A stretch of DNA of 64,000 bases from Nigrospora sphaerica (GCA_018287875.1 JAGVVL010000013.1:2232001-2296000), one strand, 5' to 3'. Shown: positions 22,106 to 34,432, counted from the stretch's first letter. Numbers and translations: made by a program. The notes: a model not told the origin generated them from the letters alone.

Positions 22106-23392
22106 ACTTTTGTCTAGAGGGCCGACAGGGTGCCGCACCAGGCGGTACGGCCATGCCGGGTCGTTCGGTTACGGCGTGCTGGACGTGGGCGAACAAGTGA
22201 TCAATGTGCCACATTTGGGTCTGCAGGTTTTATTTTAGGGCATGGTTTCTGGGGAATGGGGTGTTTCCTTAAGGGTTGTTTTTCTTCTGTTCTCTGTCTT
22301 CTGCTTCTACTCGCGGCTTGTCGCCATGGAACACTCCCTCACCAGACTGTCACAACACACAGAGGATCACCAGATTGCTTTGAGAAGATAGGAATAACTA
22401 GGAATGCTATGGATCTCGTAGTCAAAAGGACTTCGCCCTTGCTCGGTATATTTGTGTGCCCCTGTGCTAAGGCAGCTGGCAGGCAGATCAGCAGTATTTG
22501 GCTACTTGGTAGGACGTAGGGTTGGTCCAAGGACATCAATGGTTGTAAGGAAGAAGCCGCGAAGCGACGGACGCTCTATACTCTTTGACGGGCAGCTGGA
22601 GGCTGTGGGGAGATAGATACATACTTCCACGCTCAATGATCAAGTGGTGGGTGGGGCGCTCAGAGTGAGCAATAGCCTCTAGCTTAGCAGGCCAAAGACG
22701 CACATACCTAGGTAGCTGGTGGTACCTAGGTAGGGACTTGCTATCACCCTTCTATACCCACGATACGGAGAGATTGCACCGACTAACGCAACCTGCCTAA
22801 AGCGTTCATGCATGCGCTCCAGTGATCATGTACTACTAGATAAGTCCCTTGGGAGGCGTGTATATTCCGAGGTAGTCTTCCCTTCTCCCCCAACGGCCGG
22901 TGCTAATGGATCTGTCTAGGGTCCGATGTACCCTACAATATATGTACCTATGTACTCATGCGGTATAGTAAGGGGGCGTAGGCACCAATCAAGATGCGGA
23001 CCCTGAGCAGGGATCAACCGCGGCTTCGGGTTTTGGTGCAAGCTGTCCTCTCACCCGCCGCATTGGTGCACTCCATGTCCAGATGCAGGAAAGAAGTGAA
23101 TGCAACAATTCCCTTGCGATCACGATTAGGCGCAGCCCCCCCTCTCTTGTTGCTTCGTACTCCGTAGTCAAAAGAAAAGGATTAAAAGCGTGGCCAGGCC
23201 CCGAAAGCCCTCGGCGCGACGACCGACGCTCCCCTCCCCCAGCACCTGCGAAGCGCCAATGAGGTGAAGCGAGCGCATTGCGTGAAGCAAGCTCCTTGGC
23301 TACCGGCAAGCAGTCGGGTCGACACTTGGACACGCCCGTCTCGTCTGGCGCAACACGAGGATCGCACACGCCCTACTTGGCCCGTCGCCACC
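22106..23392. other. Spacer NBR1 to ERV41
   Basis: No gene seen. It holds the NBR1 3' flank, two TACCTAGGTA palindromes (22705-22732) and the ERV41 promoter. Confidence 0.5.
22705..22732. repeat. Paired TACCTAGGTA palindromes
   Basis: Two perfect copies at 22705-22714 and 22723-22732, starts 18 bp apart, separated by GCTGGTGG. The same palindrome occurs at 17625, and related partial forms occur in other spacers. Confidence 0.75.
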
Positions 23393-24676
23393 ATGATAAA
23401 CGGCTACGAGAAGCACGACTTCGGCGAAGAGCCCGAGACGAACAGCTTCGTCAGGTCGTTCGATGCTTTCCGTAAGGCGCCCGCGCCCGCCCTCCCCTTC
23501 TCCTGCCCCGTTCTCGTGACCACGTCGCTGATCAGGAGGCCCCCCGCGTCGCCCTCTAGCCAAATCGAAACCACAATACGTCACCCGCACGTCGGGGGGC
23601 GGGAAATGGACGGTCGCCATGATGGTGGTGTCGCTGGTGCTGTTCTGGTCGGAGCTGGGCCGGTGGTGGCGCGGTGAAGAGAACCACACGTTCGCGGTGG
23701 AGAAGAGCATCGGGCACAGCCTGCAGATCAACCTCGACATCATCCTGCGCATGCAATGCAAGGACCTGCACGTCAACGTACAAGACGCGGCCGGCGACCG
23801 CATCATGGCGGCGTCGCGGCTACAGGAGGATGCGACGCACTGGAGCCAATGGGTCGACAGCAAGGGGGTACACAAGCTAGGCAAGGACAGCAACGGCCGG
23901 GCCGTGACAGGCGCTGGCTGGCACGACGAGGGCTTCGGCGAGGAGCACGTTCACGACATTGTGTCTCTCGGCAAGAAGAAGGCCAAGTGGGCCAAGACGC
24001 CGCGCACCTGGGGCATGGGCGCGCCCGACAGCTGTCGCATCTACGGCAGCCTGGACCTGAACAAGGTGCAGGGCGATTTCCACATCACGGCCCGCGGCCA
24101 CGGCTACATGGAGTTTGGCGAGCACCTGGATCACAATGGTAGGTTTCGGGGATGGCCGAGGCAATGGCGGGACGTGACACAACTGCTGACACCAACATGC
24201 GCCCAGCCTTCAACTTCTCGCACATCGTCAACGAGCTCTCGTTCGGGCCCTTCTACCCGTCTTTGGTCAACCCGCTCGACCGTACCGTCAACGTGGCCAC
24301 GGCCCATTTCCACAAGTTCCAGTACTTCATGTCGATTGTGCCCACCGTCTACACGGTCGGTCATTCGCACGCAGCTTCCAGCACCATCTTCACCAACCAG
24401 TACGCCGTCACGGAGCAGAGCCACGAAGTCAACGAGCGCATGGTGCCCGGCATCTTCTTCAAGTACGACATCGAGCCGATCCTGCTGACGGTCGAGGAGA
24501 GCCGCGACGGGACCCTGACCTTCCTGGTCAAGGTCATCAACATACTCTCGGGCGTCCTGGTGGCCGGGCACTGGGGCTTCACCCTGACCGAGTGGCTCAA
24601 GGAGGTATGGGGGCGGCGGCGAAGACAACAGAGCCAGGGCATGCTGGGCAACGAAAAGGCGGGCTACCACGACTAG
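23393..24676 (+). CDS. ERV41: ERV41/ERGIC-2-type COPII vesicle cargo protein
   Basis: Three exons, 23393-23471, 23560-24138 and 24207-24676, give 375 aa. Introns (88 nt GTAAGG...CTCTAG, and 68 nt GTAGGT...CCCAG) are both phase 1. A short cytosolic N-terminus leads to a first membrane segment at about residues 44-62 (TVAMMVVSLVLFWSELGRW). A large lumenal domain follows, starting ENHTFAVEK and containing VNVQDAAGDRIMA, FHITARGHGYMEF, FNFSHIVNELSFGP and FEYD-like KYDIEPI. A second membrane segment lies at about 324-344, before a basic cytosolic tail. This is the Erv41 layout. With Erv46 it cycles between ER and Golgi and retrieves ER residents. The end of the tail (HD) lacks a clear dilysine signal. 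Family identity is very clear, and the joins restore conserved motifs (DAFPKSKPQYVTRTS, HNAFNFSH). Confidence 0.95.
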
Positions 24677-26178
24677 AGCGGGCCGGTCGAGCAGCCGGGC
24701 TCCCCGGGAACCTACAGTCTGGTTGGTTTCGGGGCCGGTTCAGACTCGGAGTTACGGTGATTTCCACCTGGGCATGTTTTTAATCCGTAGCGGAAAACGG
24801 AAACCTAGGAAATTTGTTGCGAGTGTACGTCTTGGTGATACTGTGAGACCCTTGGTTCTCTGTCCATCCATACGCGCGTACGACCGTACCATGTCGGCCA
24901 AGAATGCCGGAGCCCGCTGTGGGTAGCACAGAGAGCCTTAGAGGGTTCGGTAAACATAGATGCGGGTAATAGTCCATGGGAAGTATTGCATCATCAACGG
25001 ACCAGGCCGCTGGGGAAGGGGAGGGGGAGGGGTACTGGGGGTTCGACGACGTGGGCTTAGCTTAATATGGATGTGGAAGGCATTGAGAGACCAATATCCG
25101 CCATCCGGGCAGTCCCTGCGAGGGGGATGACGAGTAAGGCGCCGTTGCCGCCTCATCTTTCCCTTTTTTTTTCTCCCTTTTGGGGGGAGGGGGTTCAGGC
25201 GAGGCCTGACGGGGCTACTCGGGCCGTTGGGGGTACGACAAGCGGGGTTGCGGGAGCCGAAGCAGACGGCCTACTTGGTGCCTAATACATCGTTCCTGGA
25301 GAGTCGACATGACTGGCTCATCAATCACCAGTGCAAACATCGAAGTAGGAGCTTCAATGGGGTGCATGCCACGATGCTCACGCGAGCCATGTCAGTACAT
25401 GTAGCTGGAGGGTTAGGTAGTTTGGTACCTTGCATACCGACAAGTACATGCACATGCGCATCCATGCGTACACACTAGGTATACATCGTATTTTGGGTAT
25501 AGCGCGACCTGAAAAGACCAACCTCTCTTCTGCTGGTTTGCTAGTACTACGTGGGAACAGCGGCTACCCCTGAAGAACAGGCCGGCGCCCAATTGGGCAC
25601 GCGGATGCGTTCTCTCCACTCCCCGCGCGCACCGCAAGCCGATACCCCTGCCCGTCGCCCTGCCTTCATGCGGGCGAGCACAATTTTCCCTTTGTTTACA
25701 GAGCCGGCATAGCAACGCCTCACAACAACCGAACCTACGCTTCTTCCGGCCTCCCGCTCCACACCCACATCCACACCCGCCAGCACCAACCACATCACGA
25801 AGTGGGAGGGGACAGCATTGGATACGATTGGAGTCACCGGAACCCCATCGATTGCTGGAGCCCATCCATCGCGTGGGATCAATGAGCCCGCGCTGTCCCC
25901 TGTCCGTCCCGCCTACACAGTCGTAATAGTCGTAGGTGTGCCCTGGAAGGCGCCACCCTGCCACGAGACGACCTGACCCGACGCTGGCTTGCGCTCGAGA
26001 CGAAGCTTTGGGTACTACCCTCCATACCTGCCACTAGCTGCCAGCCCACCTGGCGTCTCTGCACGCTGACCGACCCCCCGGTTGCCCTTCACGTATTTGC
26101 GTCCCTTCGCCTCCCTCCCTCCCTCCTGCCCGCCGTGCCTCCGCCTGCCCATCCCCGTCTGCCCGCCAGCGCGTCGCA

Positions 26179-26216
<38 letters not shown>

Positions 26217-26296
26217 AACGGCTACCGCCAACCCCCCTTCTCCCCATCTGTAGGTGTTGGCTGCCCATGTGAGCAGGGGCAGGATCCGGAACCACC
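24677..26296. other. Spacer ERV41 to ADIP gene
   Basis: No gene seen. The right part (about 25900-26296) is CT-rich leader-like DNA with a GAC microsatellite. Confidence 0.5.
26179..26219. repeat. (GAC)n microsatellite in the leader of the ADIP gene
   Basis: About 13 GAC/ACG triplets in a row, ending ~78 bases before the start codon at 26297 and so probably inside the 5' UTR. The tract can be read as poly-Asp or poly-Arg/Thr in different frames, but no ATG-started frame links it to the gene. Confidence 0.85.
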
Positions 26297-29200
26297 ATGA
26301 TCGAGTCGGAAAACCTCCGCACCGCCTCCCTCTATATCAACAACCAGTTGTTGTCCCGCGGCTTGTTGCGCGATGGCCAGAACATCGACTTCGCCGACCC
26401 GGATGCCGGCCGCGGTGGCCTGCCCGCCACCATGGGCCACATCATGGGCGTCGTCAACGACTTGATCCTGCGCCGCGACGTACGTGTCCCCCCCCTACTG
26501 CCCCTCTCGTGACCGCGTCGTCCACGCGTAGCTGACAGTGCCCTGCCCAGCGCGACGCCGCTCACCGCGAGTCGCTGAGCAGCACCCTCCTGAACCTGCG
26601 CGCCGACGCCCAGCGCCATAACACCGAGGCGAACCGTCAGTCCGAGAGGATCGCCGAGCTCCAACGCAAGCTCGACGGTGCCGAAGCCACCGAGCGTGCT
26701 GTGCGGACCCAGCTCAAGAACACCGAGGCTCTTGTTCACAAGGTCAAGGACGACATGGCCAAGATGAAGGCCAGCGTTGGCCAGACTCGTGCCGCCTGCG
26801 CCAACGAGGTGCGCAAGCGCGACCGCCAGATCGATAGTCTGAAGAAGGCCGTCCTTGATGCCGGGAGGGTGAGGGGCGGCACCAAAAACCGCGACATCGT
26901 CAGCATCACCGTCGTCGGCGAAACAGGCGCTGAGGACAAGCGTGATGGCGTTGTGCCAGGCGGTACCGACGACAATGCCTACAGCCTTCGCATGGAGACC
27001 AACGAATTCCTCACCGAGCTCGCCAAGGGGCTAAGCGAGGAGAATTCCATTGTGCTCGACGTGCTGCGCCGGACCGTCGAGAGCCTCCGCGAGATGGCGG
27101 GCCTGGAGCCGCCGCCTGATGCCAGCCTCAAGGCGCACCGGCACATCATTGACGAGTCGGCACCGCCCCAAAAGACGGCTGAAGACCTGGCCGACGAGCT
27201 GGAGAGGATCATGGAGCATCTTAGGACGATTCTGACCAACCCATCCTTCGTGCCCATCGAGGAGGTTGAAATTCGCGACGTCGAAATCCACCGCCTGCGG
27301 CAGGGCTGGGAGCGCATGGAGAGCCGTTGGAAGGACGCCGTGCTACTCATTGAAAGCTGGCGTAAGCGAATGGTCTCTAGTGGCCACTCGGTCGACATGG
27401 AAGAGCTGCCGTTTGGGTTACGACTCGGTTCCGGGCGCACCCAGGGCACCGAAGAAGCACACGATAGCCGAGATGCGCTCCTGGAACTGTCGTGCGTGCA
27501 AGAAGAAGAAGAGGAGGAGGAGGAGGAGGAGGGGGAGGGGGAGGAGGAAGAGTACGGGGAAGAAGAAGCCTATCAGGACAAACCCCCAACGTCGCCTAAC
27601 CCTGCCGAGTCGTTACATCTGGTGCCAGCAGATGGTTGCGAGGGCGGAGAGGACGGCGAATCCGATGAATCTAGCATCTTCCACGACGAGGTGGACTTTG
27701 AAGACCTCGACCACGAAGAACCGAACGTTCAGATTCTCCAGACCTCCACCACCACCACGATAGATTCGCCACCCTTGCCAAAACCCCCACAGCTGAGCCC
27801 CCTGAAGGACTCGTATTCTTCTGGCAACATACGCTCTGGCAATAACGACCAGGCCGCACCCCGCAGGAGACCCGGCGACTTCACCACAATCGTCGAGGAG
27901 AAAACATGGGAAGTACGTGCAGTCAACAACGAGGAGCCGCCCGCACCGCCCCCCCATCTCACCAAACCCCGGTCGCCTAAGAGATCGGGGAAGCTATCGC
28001 CACCGGGCCTCCCGGCCCATCTGCAGCCCTCGACGACATCGTTTGACAGTCCCCTGTTTGGGAACTCGATCGAATCCCCTCTCCGCAAGAACCCTACTCG
28101 GAAGCTCTTCTCTCAACCGAGGGAGCCGACCCCCGAACCTGAAGCCGAGCCTGAACGGGAACCAGAGGCTGAGCGGGAGCCTGAGCCCGAAACCGAAACG
28201 GAGCCCGAAACCCAGGTAACTCCCCAGGCGAGACGCAGCAGATATACGGAACCATCCGCCAAGCGGGATAATTCAGACTTGTCGCCGACTGTAGCAGCGA
28301 GGCCGGCGGCGTCCCTGAAGGAGCGAGCAAAGCGTACAGCATCGGCGCCGACGGCTTCGTCTAAAAGCCGAGTGCGTCAGCAACCTGTCACTAAGCCTGC
28401 ATCCAAGTCGACCGGTTCTAGGTCGACGGGTTCCAAGTCTTCTGACTCCAGGCCCGGTGATGCCAAAGCCGTGGTTTCCAGACCGACTAGCTCCAGATCT
28501 ACTGGAGCCAGGTCTACTGATGCCAAGACTCTGGAATCCAGGCCTACGAGCTCTAGATCTACTGGTACCCGGCCGGCCGAGACCAAGGTCGCGGAACCCA
28601 GACCGGCCAGTTCCAGATCTACTGGCACCCGGCCGGCCGAAGCCAAGACTGTGGAAGCCCGACCAGCCAGTTCCAGATCCATGGTTTCCAAGTCTGGTGA
28701 TGCCAAGGCCACGGAGCCTAGGCCGCCCAGTGCACGGTCAACCGGATCCAGGCATGCTGATGCGAAGTCGGCGGAATCCAGGCCTCCTAGCTCCAGGTCT
28801 ACCGCGTCCAGATCTACCGCCTCCCGGCCCGCTGATGCCAACGCCGCAGATGTGAAACCCACTGCTATGAAGGCCACGGTTGCAAAGACGGCAAAGATGA
28901 AGCCTACAGATGTTAGAAACTCCGAGGCAAAGAGGCCTGAGGCTAGGAACACCGAGGCCAGGAGCTCCGAGGCCAGGAGCTCCGACGCTAGGAGCCCTGA
29001 AGCTCACAGCCCCGAATCTCGCAGCCTTGAAGCTCGAAACACCGAGGTTGGAAGCACTGAAGCAAGGGGTACCGAGGATAAACCCACTGAGGCAGAGCAC
29101 CGCTCTCCGGTACGCCCTGCAGCATCTGCAGCCGTACCGCCTCCGTCCACATCCCGGCGCCTGCGTCAAAACAACCCAGCTCCGGTTCAGCCGAGCCCCC

Positions 29201-29622
29201 TGAGTATGGCCAGCATAGCCGCCAAGCTCGCGGCGTCGGAGAGGGAGGCCGACGCGGCCCGTGTGCGAGCCAAACTCAAGGCAGCGCGCATGGGACGAAG
29301 TGCTCCTCGGCCCCAGGAGGCTGCATCCCTTGTTGAACCGCCGCCGCCAGCTGAGGTGTTGCTCGGCTCGGGCGACCCGGTGAAGAGGGACTTGACGACA
29401 AAGTCGCCGACGCCCACCGCCCATTGTCCACCCGACTTCAGCGAGGCCGAACTGGACGAGCTGGCGCCAACGAAGCTCGAGGTGGCAAAGGGCCGGAAGG
29501 TCAAGCGGGAACAGCGCAGGACGAGCAGGACTGCTTCGCGGCGGCGGAGCACCTTGAGCCCCTGGGAACTCGAGAGCCTGATTCAGGGCAACGTCGAAGG
29601 CGTGCCAAGTCCGGCGCAGTGA
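26297..29622 (+). CDS. ADIP/Msd1 (SSX2IP)-family coiled-coil protein with repeat-rich tail
   Basis: Exons 26297-26479 and 26551-29622 give 1084 aa. The intron (71 nt, GTACGT...CCCAG) is phase 0 inside the conserved N-terminus. Residues ~1-160 begin MIESENLRTASLYINNQLLSRG and continue with a long coiled coil (NRQSERIAELQRKLDG to KRDRQIDSLKKAV). This matches the afadin/alpha-actinin-binding (ADIP) family, whose fission-yeast member Msd1 anchors microtubule ends at spindle poles. A second helical segment covers about residues 205-340. A Glu run follows near 380-400, then a Pro/Glu stretch near 590-615. Tandem repeats of 20 residues (692-811) and 5 residues (851-910) follow, and a basic C-terminal helix ends the protein. 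The N-terminal assignment is good. The long repeat tail is lineage-specific as far as I can tell. A role at microtubule-organising centres is inferred from the family. Confidence 0.85.
27494..27560 (+). repeat. GAA/GAG tract encoding poly-Glu
   Basis: An almost pure purine run inside the ADIP-family gene encodes a stretch of ~20 Glu residues with a few Gly and Tyr. It is a likely length-variable, disordered acidic linker. Confidence 0.85.
28441..28800 (+). repeat. Six in-phase 60-nt (20-aa) coding repeats
   Basis: Units start at 28441, 28501, 28561, 28621, 28681 and 28741, exactly 60 nt each and without indels. The consensus is TGxRxxDAKxxExRPxSSRS, with Ser/Arg-rich ends and a DAK/EAK centre. 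A partial seventh unit follows. Confidence 0.9.
28918..29097 (+). repeat. 15-nt (5-aa) coding repeat array
   Basis: Consecutive pentapeptides of the type (N/S/R)(T/S/P)EAR, for example NTEAR, SSEAR, SSDAR and SPEAH, run for about 12 units directly after the 60-nt array. Confidence 0.85.
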
Positions 29623-30815
29623 AAGAAGAAGCTGCCGTTTCCCCTTCCGGGTGGCGGAGAAAGCAAGACGAAGGAGGCGAGGGGTGGGAGGGACACCTGG
29701 GGAAAGTACAGGTTACGGGCATGACGAATGGACCGAGACTTACGATAACTGTTATGAGGCGTTCAAGGTACCGGGTTATATGTAGAGAGAGACGCGCCAC
29801 GGTCGATGTGGTCGTGTGTTTGGGGTATTACTGGATCGATATGCACACTCATATATTTATGCAACATGTAATCTTCACGACTACCAAATTTGCAACGAAC
29901 GCCTCGCCCGCCGGCTGCTTCTCTCCGAAACCTCTAGACGGGCAGTGTCGGCAAAGGTGACCCGTCATAAGTGGCTCGGACGCACACGCCGGACGGGGTG
30001 GCAAGGAGGGGCGTGTAGATGAGGAAGGGAGAGATGGACGTGAGTCAAAATGCGAGACCCTGAAGGACTAGTCGAGAACCGGCAGAAACAGGACCTCAGT
30101 TGGGCGTCCAAGGCGGGGCAGGGGAGGAGGACTAGGTGGCGGTAGTAGCGTTTGGTGTCGACAGAGACACGTCGCGGGTCTTGGTTATTGCGCGCGATGG
30201 TAACCAAAGCTAGAATACAAAGAAAAGAAGTAAAGGCGAGCCTCTGCAGATAGAGCCCTCGGAGCCTGGGGTATCGAAGAGAAGTAAAAAGTAAACAAGT
30301 TTGCGCGCCTGCTGGCATAAGAAGCCGGGGGCCCAACGAGAAAGTCTCCCCTGGGAGAGACGCGGATTTCCCAAAAATAAACCCCAACCCCCCAAAACGA
30401 CCCTTCCCGCTTCCTCCTTTCCTCCGCCCATATTGCAGTTTTTTAAAAGACCCAGCAGGGACGAGCTCGAGAGAAGAAAAAGAAAAAATAATAGTGCGAC
30501 AACAATGGTCACGTCCAGACACAAGGTCTGCTGCATGTCTTGTGCTCGTATCACATCTCGTCGGGTACATGAAAGCCGGGAGTTTCCGCTCGAGAAACCT
30601 CCGCGCGCCCAAAGCAGGAATACATGTAAAAAATAGAGAAAATGGAGGGGAAAAAAGGAGGGGAAAGTCCCGAAACAGGACATATGAATGGTGGGTGTAT
30701 GAAATGCTTTTGGTGAGGTGGTGGCGCGCCGTTCGGTTCTTGGGATGGAGAGAGAACGCCATCCCCTCCTACCCTTACTGCGTCAGACCTTCACCATTGA
30801 AGGGATCGGGGTGCT
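29623..30815. other. Convergent 3' spacer
   Basis: Lies between the stops of two convergent genes. It holds both 3' flanks and A-rich runs near 30470-30660. No gene is seen. Confidence 0.5.
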
Positions 30816-33652
30816 CTATTCCATGCCCTCAAGTGTTCTTCTCGCCGCGTCAAGTCGCCGTCGGTACATTCGGCTTTCGGCGCTCGCGCGTCCGCTTTCC
30901 GACATGCCGAGGACGCATTTGCCGAGGCTAGCCACGAGGCGCTGGACCAGGATCTGGTCCTCCTTGGCCAGGTGGTTGATGGCCGTGTCATCGGCCGAGA
31001 TGCTCTCGCGGTCGCAGATGCTGGCCGTTTCACTCATGAGAGTGTTAGAGAGCTGCTTCAGTTCGTGGTCTGGTGACTCGTTCGGCGTCAGGATACCGTT
31101 GGCCTTGGAGTGCCGATTCACCAGGGGAAAGCTGCGGTTGGTTCCCGTGGAGCCCAAGGACGAGACCGATGGGCGTTTTGTGAAGGCGGCCGCACTGCTT
31201 TGCGAGCGGCGCACTACCGACTCCCGGCCATAGTCGGCGATAGCCTCCCCGTTGCTAGCTATGCTGTTGAAGCCAAAAGTGAGACGCTTTCCTGTCTCGG
31301 GCGTATGCGAGCGGGCTCTCTCCGGGATCGCCGCCATCGATCCAGTGTAGGTCGGCGACACCATCTCGTCGGGGTATCTCTCTTGGGCGGAAGTACCGGT
31401 CCTCGTTAGTCGACCCTCGGTGGCCGTCGCAAAGGAAGCCATCGTCGACACGGAAGCGTCACTGCCTCTTCGGCGCCGGTTGTTGCCCATCACGATGGGG
31501 CCACGTGTTGTCTCAACCGAGTCCTCGGAGCTGTAACTTGACACGCTTTCGCTTCTCATCTTCTTCTGGCTCATGCTGCCCATGGCGCTGTGAAGGAAGA
31601 AGTGCTCGTAGTCAAAGGCGTCTTCACGGTCCTCGTGCGAAAGCTGATTCTGTACCGAGTCGTGGTAAAGCGATTCGCCGCTTTCGCTTGCCGTCTCACA
31701 GGTGCTCTCGCTTTCACAAATGCTGTCACTGTCCGTGTCGGCCACACTCTCGATATCCACAAAACCATCGTTATCGTCGTTGAAGCCGTCCTCTGTTCTC
31801 ATATCGTCGCCATCCGTGTCCTCGTCATTGGCGGCCAGGGCTTCGTCCGCAGCCCCAGCAGCCGGCGGCGTGTTCCTCAAGGGAGATTGGGATTGCGCCT
31901 CTGAGGGGAAGAGTTTGGTGCGAGGTGAGCGCTCGTCAAAGTCCGTGTAGAGCGATTCGCCTTCTGAGGACAGCAGATCCGGCTTGGCCGCTTGGCCGTC
32001 CACTTCTAGGCTACGGACTCCCCCCTTGACTCCGTCCGTCGGCGCAACCCGACTGTCGGTGCCATCGCCAGCATCCGTGTTCCTTGTGGCGTACCACTGT
32101 TCGACTCGGGCGTGAGTGAAAGGGCTCGGCGTTCGTAGAGTCGATAAGCTCCGTCGTTGCATGCTATCAGCGCGCGCCTGGTCCCGTAAGCTCGAGAGCC
32201 TGCCCTTCAGGTCACTCATTTGGTGTTTGAGGTCCCTCATCTGTGCGGTCGAAGCTGAGCGCCGGAGTTCCTGCCCTTGGTACGGCCCAAAAGCTGTGCC
32301 AAGAAAACTATCGATTGTTGCGTCGCCGTTGCTGGTGCCCGGGGATTCGAGTTGGGGGACGCCTTGGTCCTCACTTAGAGGTTCCAGGAAGTGTTTGTCT
32401 TCATACAAAGAGGGCTTTGTCTTGGCAAGTGAGGCGTTAGCGTGAAAGCTACCTTCGAGTGGACTGTCGTGCTTGGTCCTATCCCTCATATACTCGGCGC
32501 TTCGGGAAATCGTTAATGGTTGCCTTTGTCCACCTCCCGCGCCCATAGCGCTCGAAGAGCGAGGGGGGAACGGATGGCCCGCTTTGAGGTCGCTGGGTAT
32601 GTTGTTTTCGCTCGATATTCTACTGTGCCCGAGCGGGTGCTTCTGGATGGCCGGGTCGTGGTCGCGGTGCAGGGCGGCAGGGCCACGGGCCAGAGAAGGC
32701 AACGGCGTAGATTCGGTGCCATAAGAAGACATGGAGGATCGGGCGCGGTTGAGGTTTCCTTCCATGGTCTGCATTAAGATTAGCCAAACAAACCCCCCCA
32801 CCACCCCCAACCAACGCAAAATGGCCAGCCAAGCAGGCAGCCAAGGAAACGGTGGGATGGACTGACCGTGAGTCTTCGCTTAGCGTTGGCCAGGATCTGC
32901 TCGGCTCTCCGGCTCAAGGCGGTCGAATAACGCTCCTCACCGGTCATGAAGCTTCTGTCGGCCAAGACGTCTGCAACCGGGGTGCGCTCCCCTGGCTGTA
33001 GCGGATCGTCGTATACGTATGATGCAGCAACGCTGTCCTCGTCGTCACCCTGGAAGACCGAGTCGTCGACACTGACCGAGTCGTCGAAATCAGCAAGCAC
33101 ACCCGGGCGGTCACCGCCCGTAATGGTGCTGGTCGACTCGATCGAAGAGCGGCGCTCCCGGGCGGCCATCCTCTGCTCGGCCACCCTCCTCTTCGCGGCT
33201 TCGTAGGCGGGGGTGGAGGTGAGGGGTTGTGGGGGTCCTGAGTGCAGAGCTTCGTAGCTGGGGCCGTGATACGCCTTCTTGTTGCGCAGGATAGAGCCCG
33301 TCGTGCTCTCGGCCTCGGTTACCTCGCCAATATCGGAGAGCATGGTGCCGTTGCCGTAGATAATGGGCGTTGAGGGTGTGACAGAACCAGGAGCGAAGCC
33401 GGGGGCATCCAGGTCGAACTGCTGCATGGGCGTGGTGTCAAACCCGTTCGCTCGCTTCCACGCAGTCAGCGGCGACTCTGGCCGACCGGGCGACGACAGA
33501 GCGTCCGAGTAGTCGGGTAGATCGGGCAATATCATATCAGGGTTCGTTAGCGTGGGCGAGCCCGGCATGGACGGGCGAGAGGGCAGGGAACGCGCAGAGC
33601 CACCCGAGCCCGTCTTCGCGTGCCCTGGGGCATGGGTCATTTGCATGGCCAT
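30816..33652 (-). CDS. Large Ser-rich protein of unknown function (912 aa)
   Basis: Exons 33652-32867 and 32768-30816 give 912 aa. The 98-nt intron (GTCAGT...TGCAG) is phase 0 and joins ANAKRRLT to TMEGNLNRARSS, a clean helical continuation. Most of the protein is Ser/Thr/Asp/Glu-rich and probably disordered, with many SP and RxxS sites that suit kinases. More ordered parts are residues ~225-285 (VYDDPLQPGERTPVAD, SFMTGEERYSTAL, RRAEQILANAKRRL), a predicted coiled coil at about 435-470 (QMRDLKHQMSDLKGRLSSLRDQ) and a conserved-looking C-terminal helix (AKEDQILVQRLVASLGKC). The shape suggests a scaffold or regulatory protein. I do not recognise a named family, no catalytic motif is visible, and no function is claimed. 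Confidence 0.8.
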
Positions 33653-34360
33653 GCTTGACTGGAATGGGACGGACAGCCACAGGCGGCGGCGACGGCGGCA
33701 ATGCGGACGTCACGGGCCAGCTACGGAGCATACGCAGCAGCGCTCGGTCCCGACGTCTGTCGAGCCCTGACGTGTGTCGCGCGGCCGTGTCTCACGGCTC
33801 GCTGCTGTTCGTCTCGAAGCGCCAGCGACAGTGCGGCAGGCAGCTAAATGGCGGCGGCCTGCAAGCACTCGTGCGAACTCTGTCTCAATGCCGCGCAAGG
33901 GCGGCGACAGGGTTGGGAAGACGAGGATGGGCCGTCTCTGTGCCCCGTCTCAGTGCGCCACGGACCTCGGGGGGGCTGCGATGCTTGAGTGACACGCCTG
34001 TCGCTTCCGGTGAGAGAGCAGCGGATGCAGGCGTGCAAGAAGGAGGAAACGGCGACGAGCTGGCTTTCGCTGTGGTCGTGATACAGGCGGCACGAGCAGG
34101 CGGACGGCGCTGGCCAAGAGAGAACCGGAACAGGGACCGGAGAGCGGGCTAAAGGTGTCGTACCGGCGCAGAAGCGCAGCGAGTCAGGGGCAGAACGATC
34201 AAGGTTCGCATCGACGGGAGGGCATCGTCAGTATGATGCGGCAGCCGGTAGTTGTGCGACGTGCGATGTATGCATGCGGGTGTCCCAAGTCAGCGAGCGT
34301 CGTCGTACCCCGTATTACAAGGCACGGCGCATGCAGGGTGTAAGATTATGAGTTATGGAG

Positions 34361-34432
34361 TTAGTAGTAATAGCAGCAGCAGCAGTAGTAGTAGTAGTAG
34401 TCGTCGTAGTGGCAGCAACAGCAGCAGGAAAA
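34361..34432. repeat. AGC/AGT trinucleotide microsatellite
   Basis: Runs of AGC and AGT triplets with a few interruptions (GTCGTCGTAGTGGC), about 700 bp upstream of the 912-aa gene's start. Confidence 0.85.

Noticed and set aside
24139..24206. Possible frame break in ERV41
   Set aside because: The apparent frame change is a normal 68-nt intron (GTAGGT...CCCAG), and the gene is intact.
28377..28952. 191-codon minus-strand frame over the 60-nt repeats
   Set aside because: It exists only because the repeat unit is a multiple of 3. The sense strand continues a long coding exon with conserved N-terminal domains.
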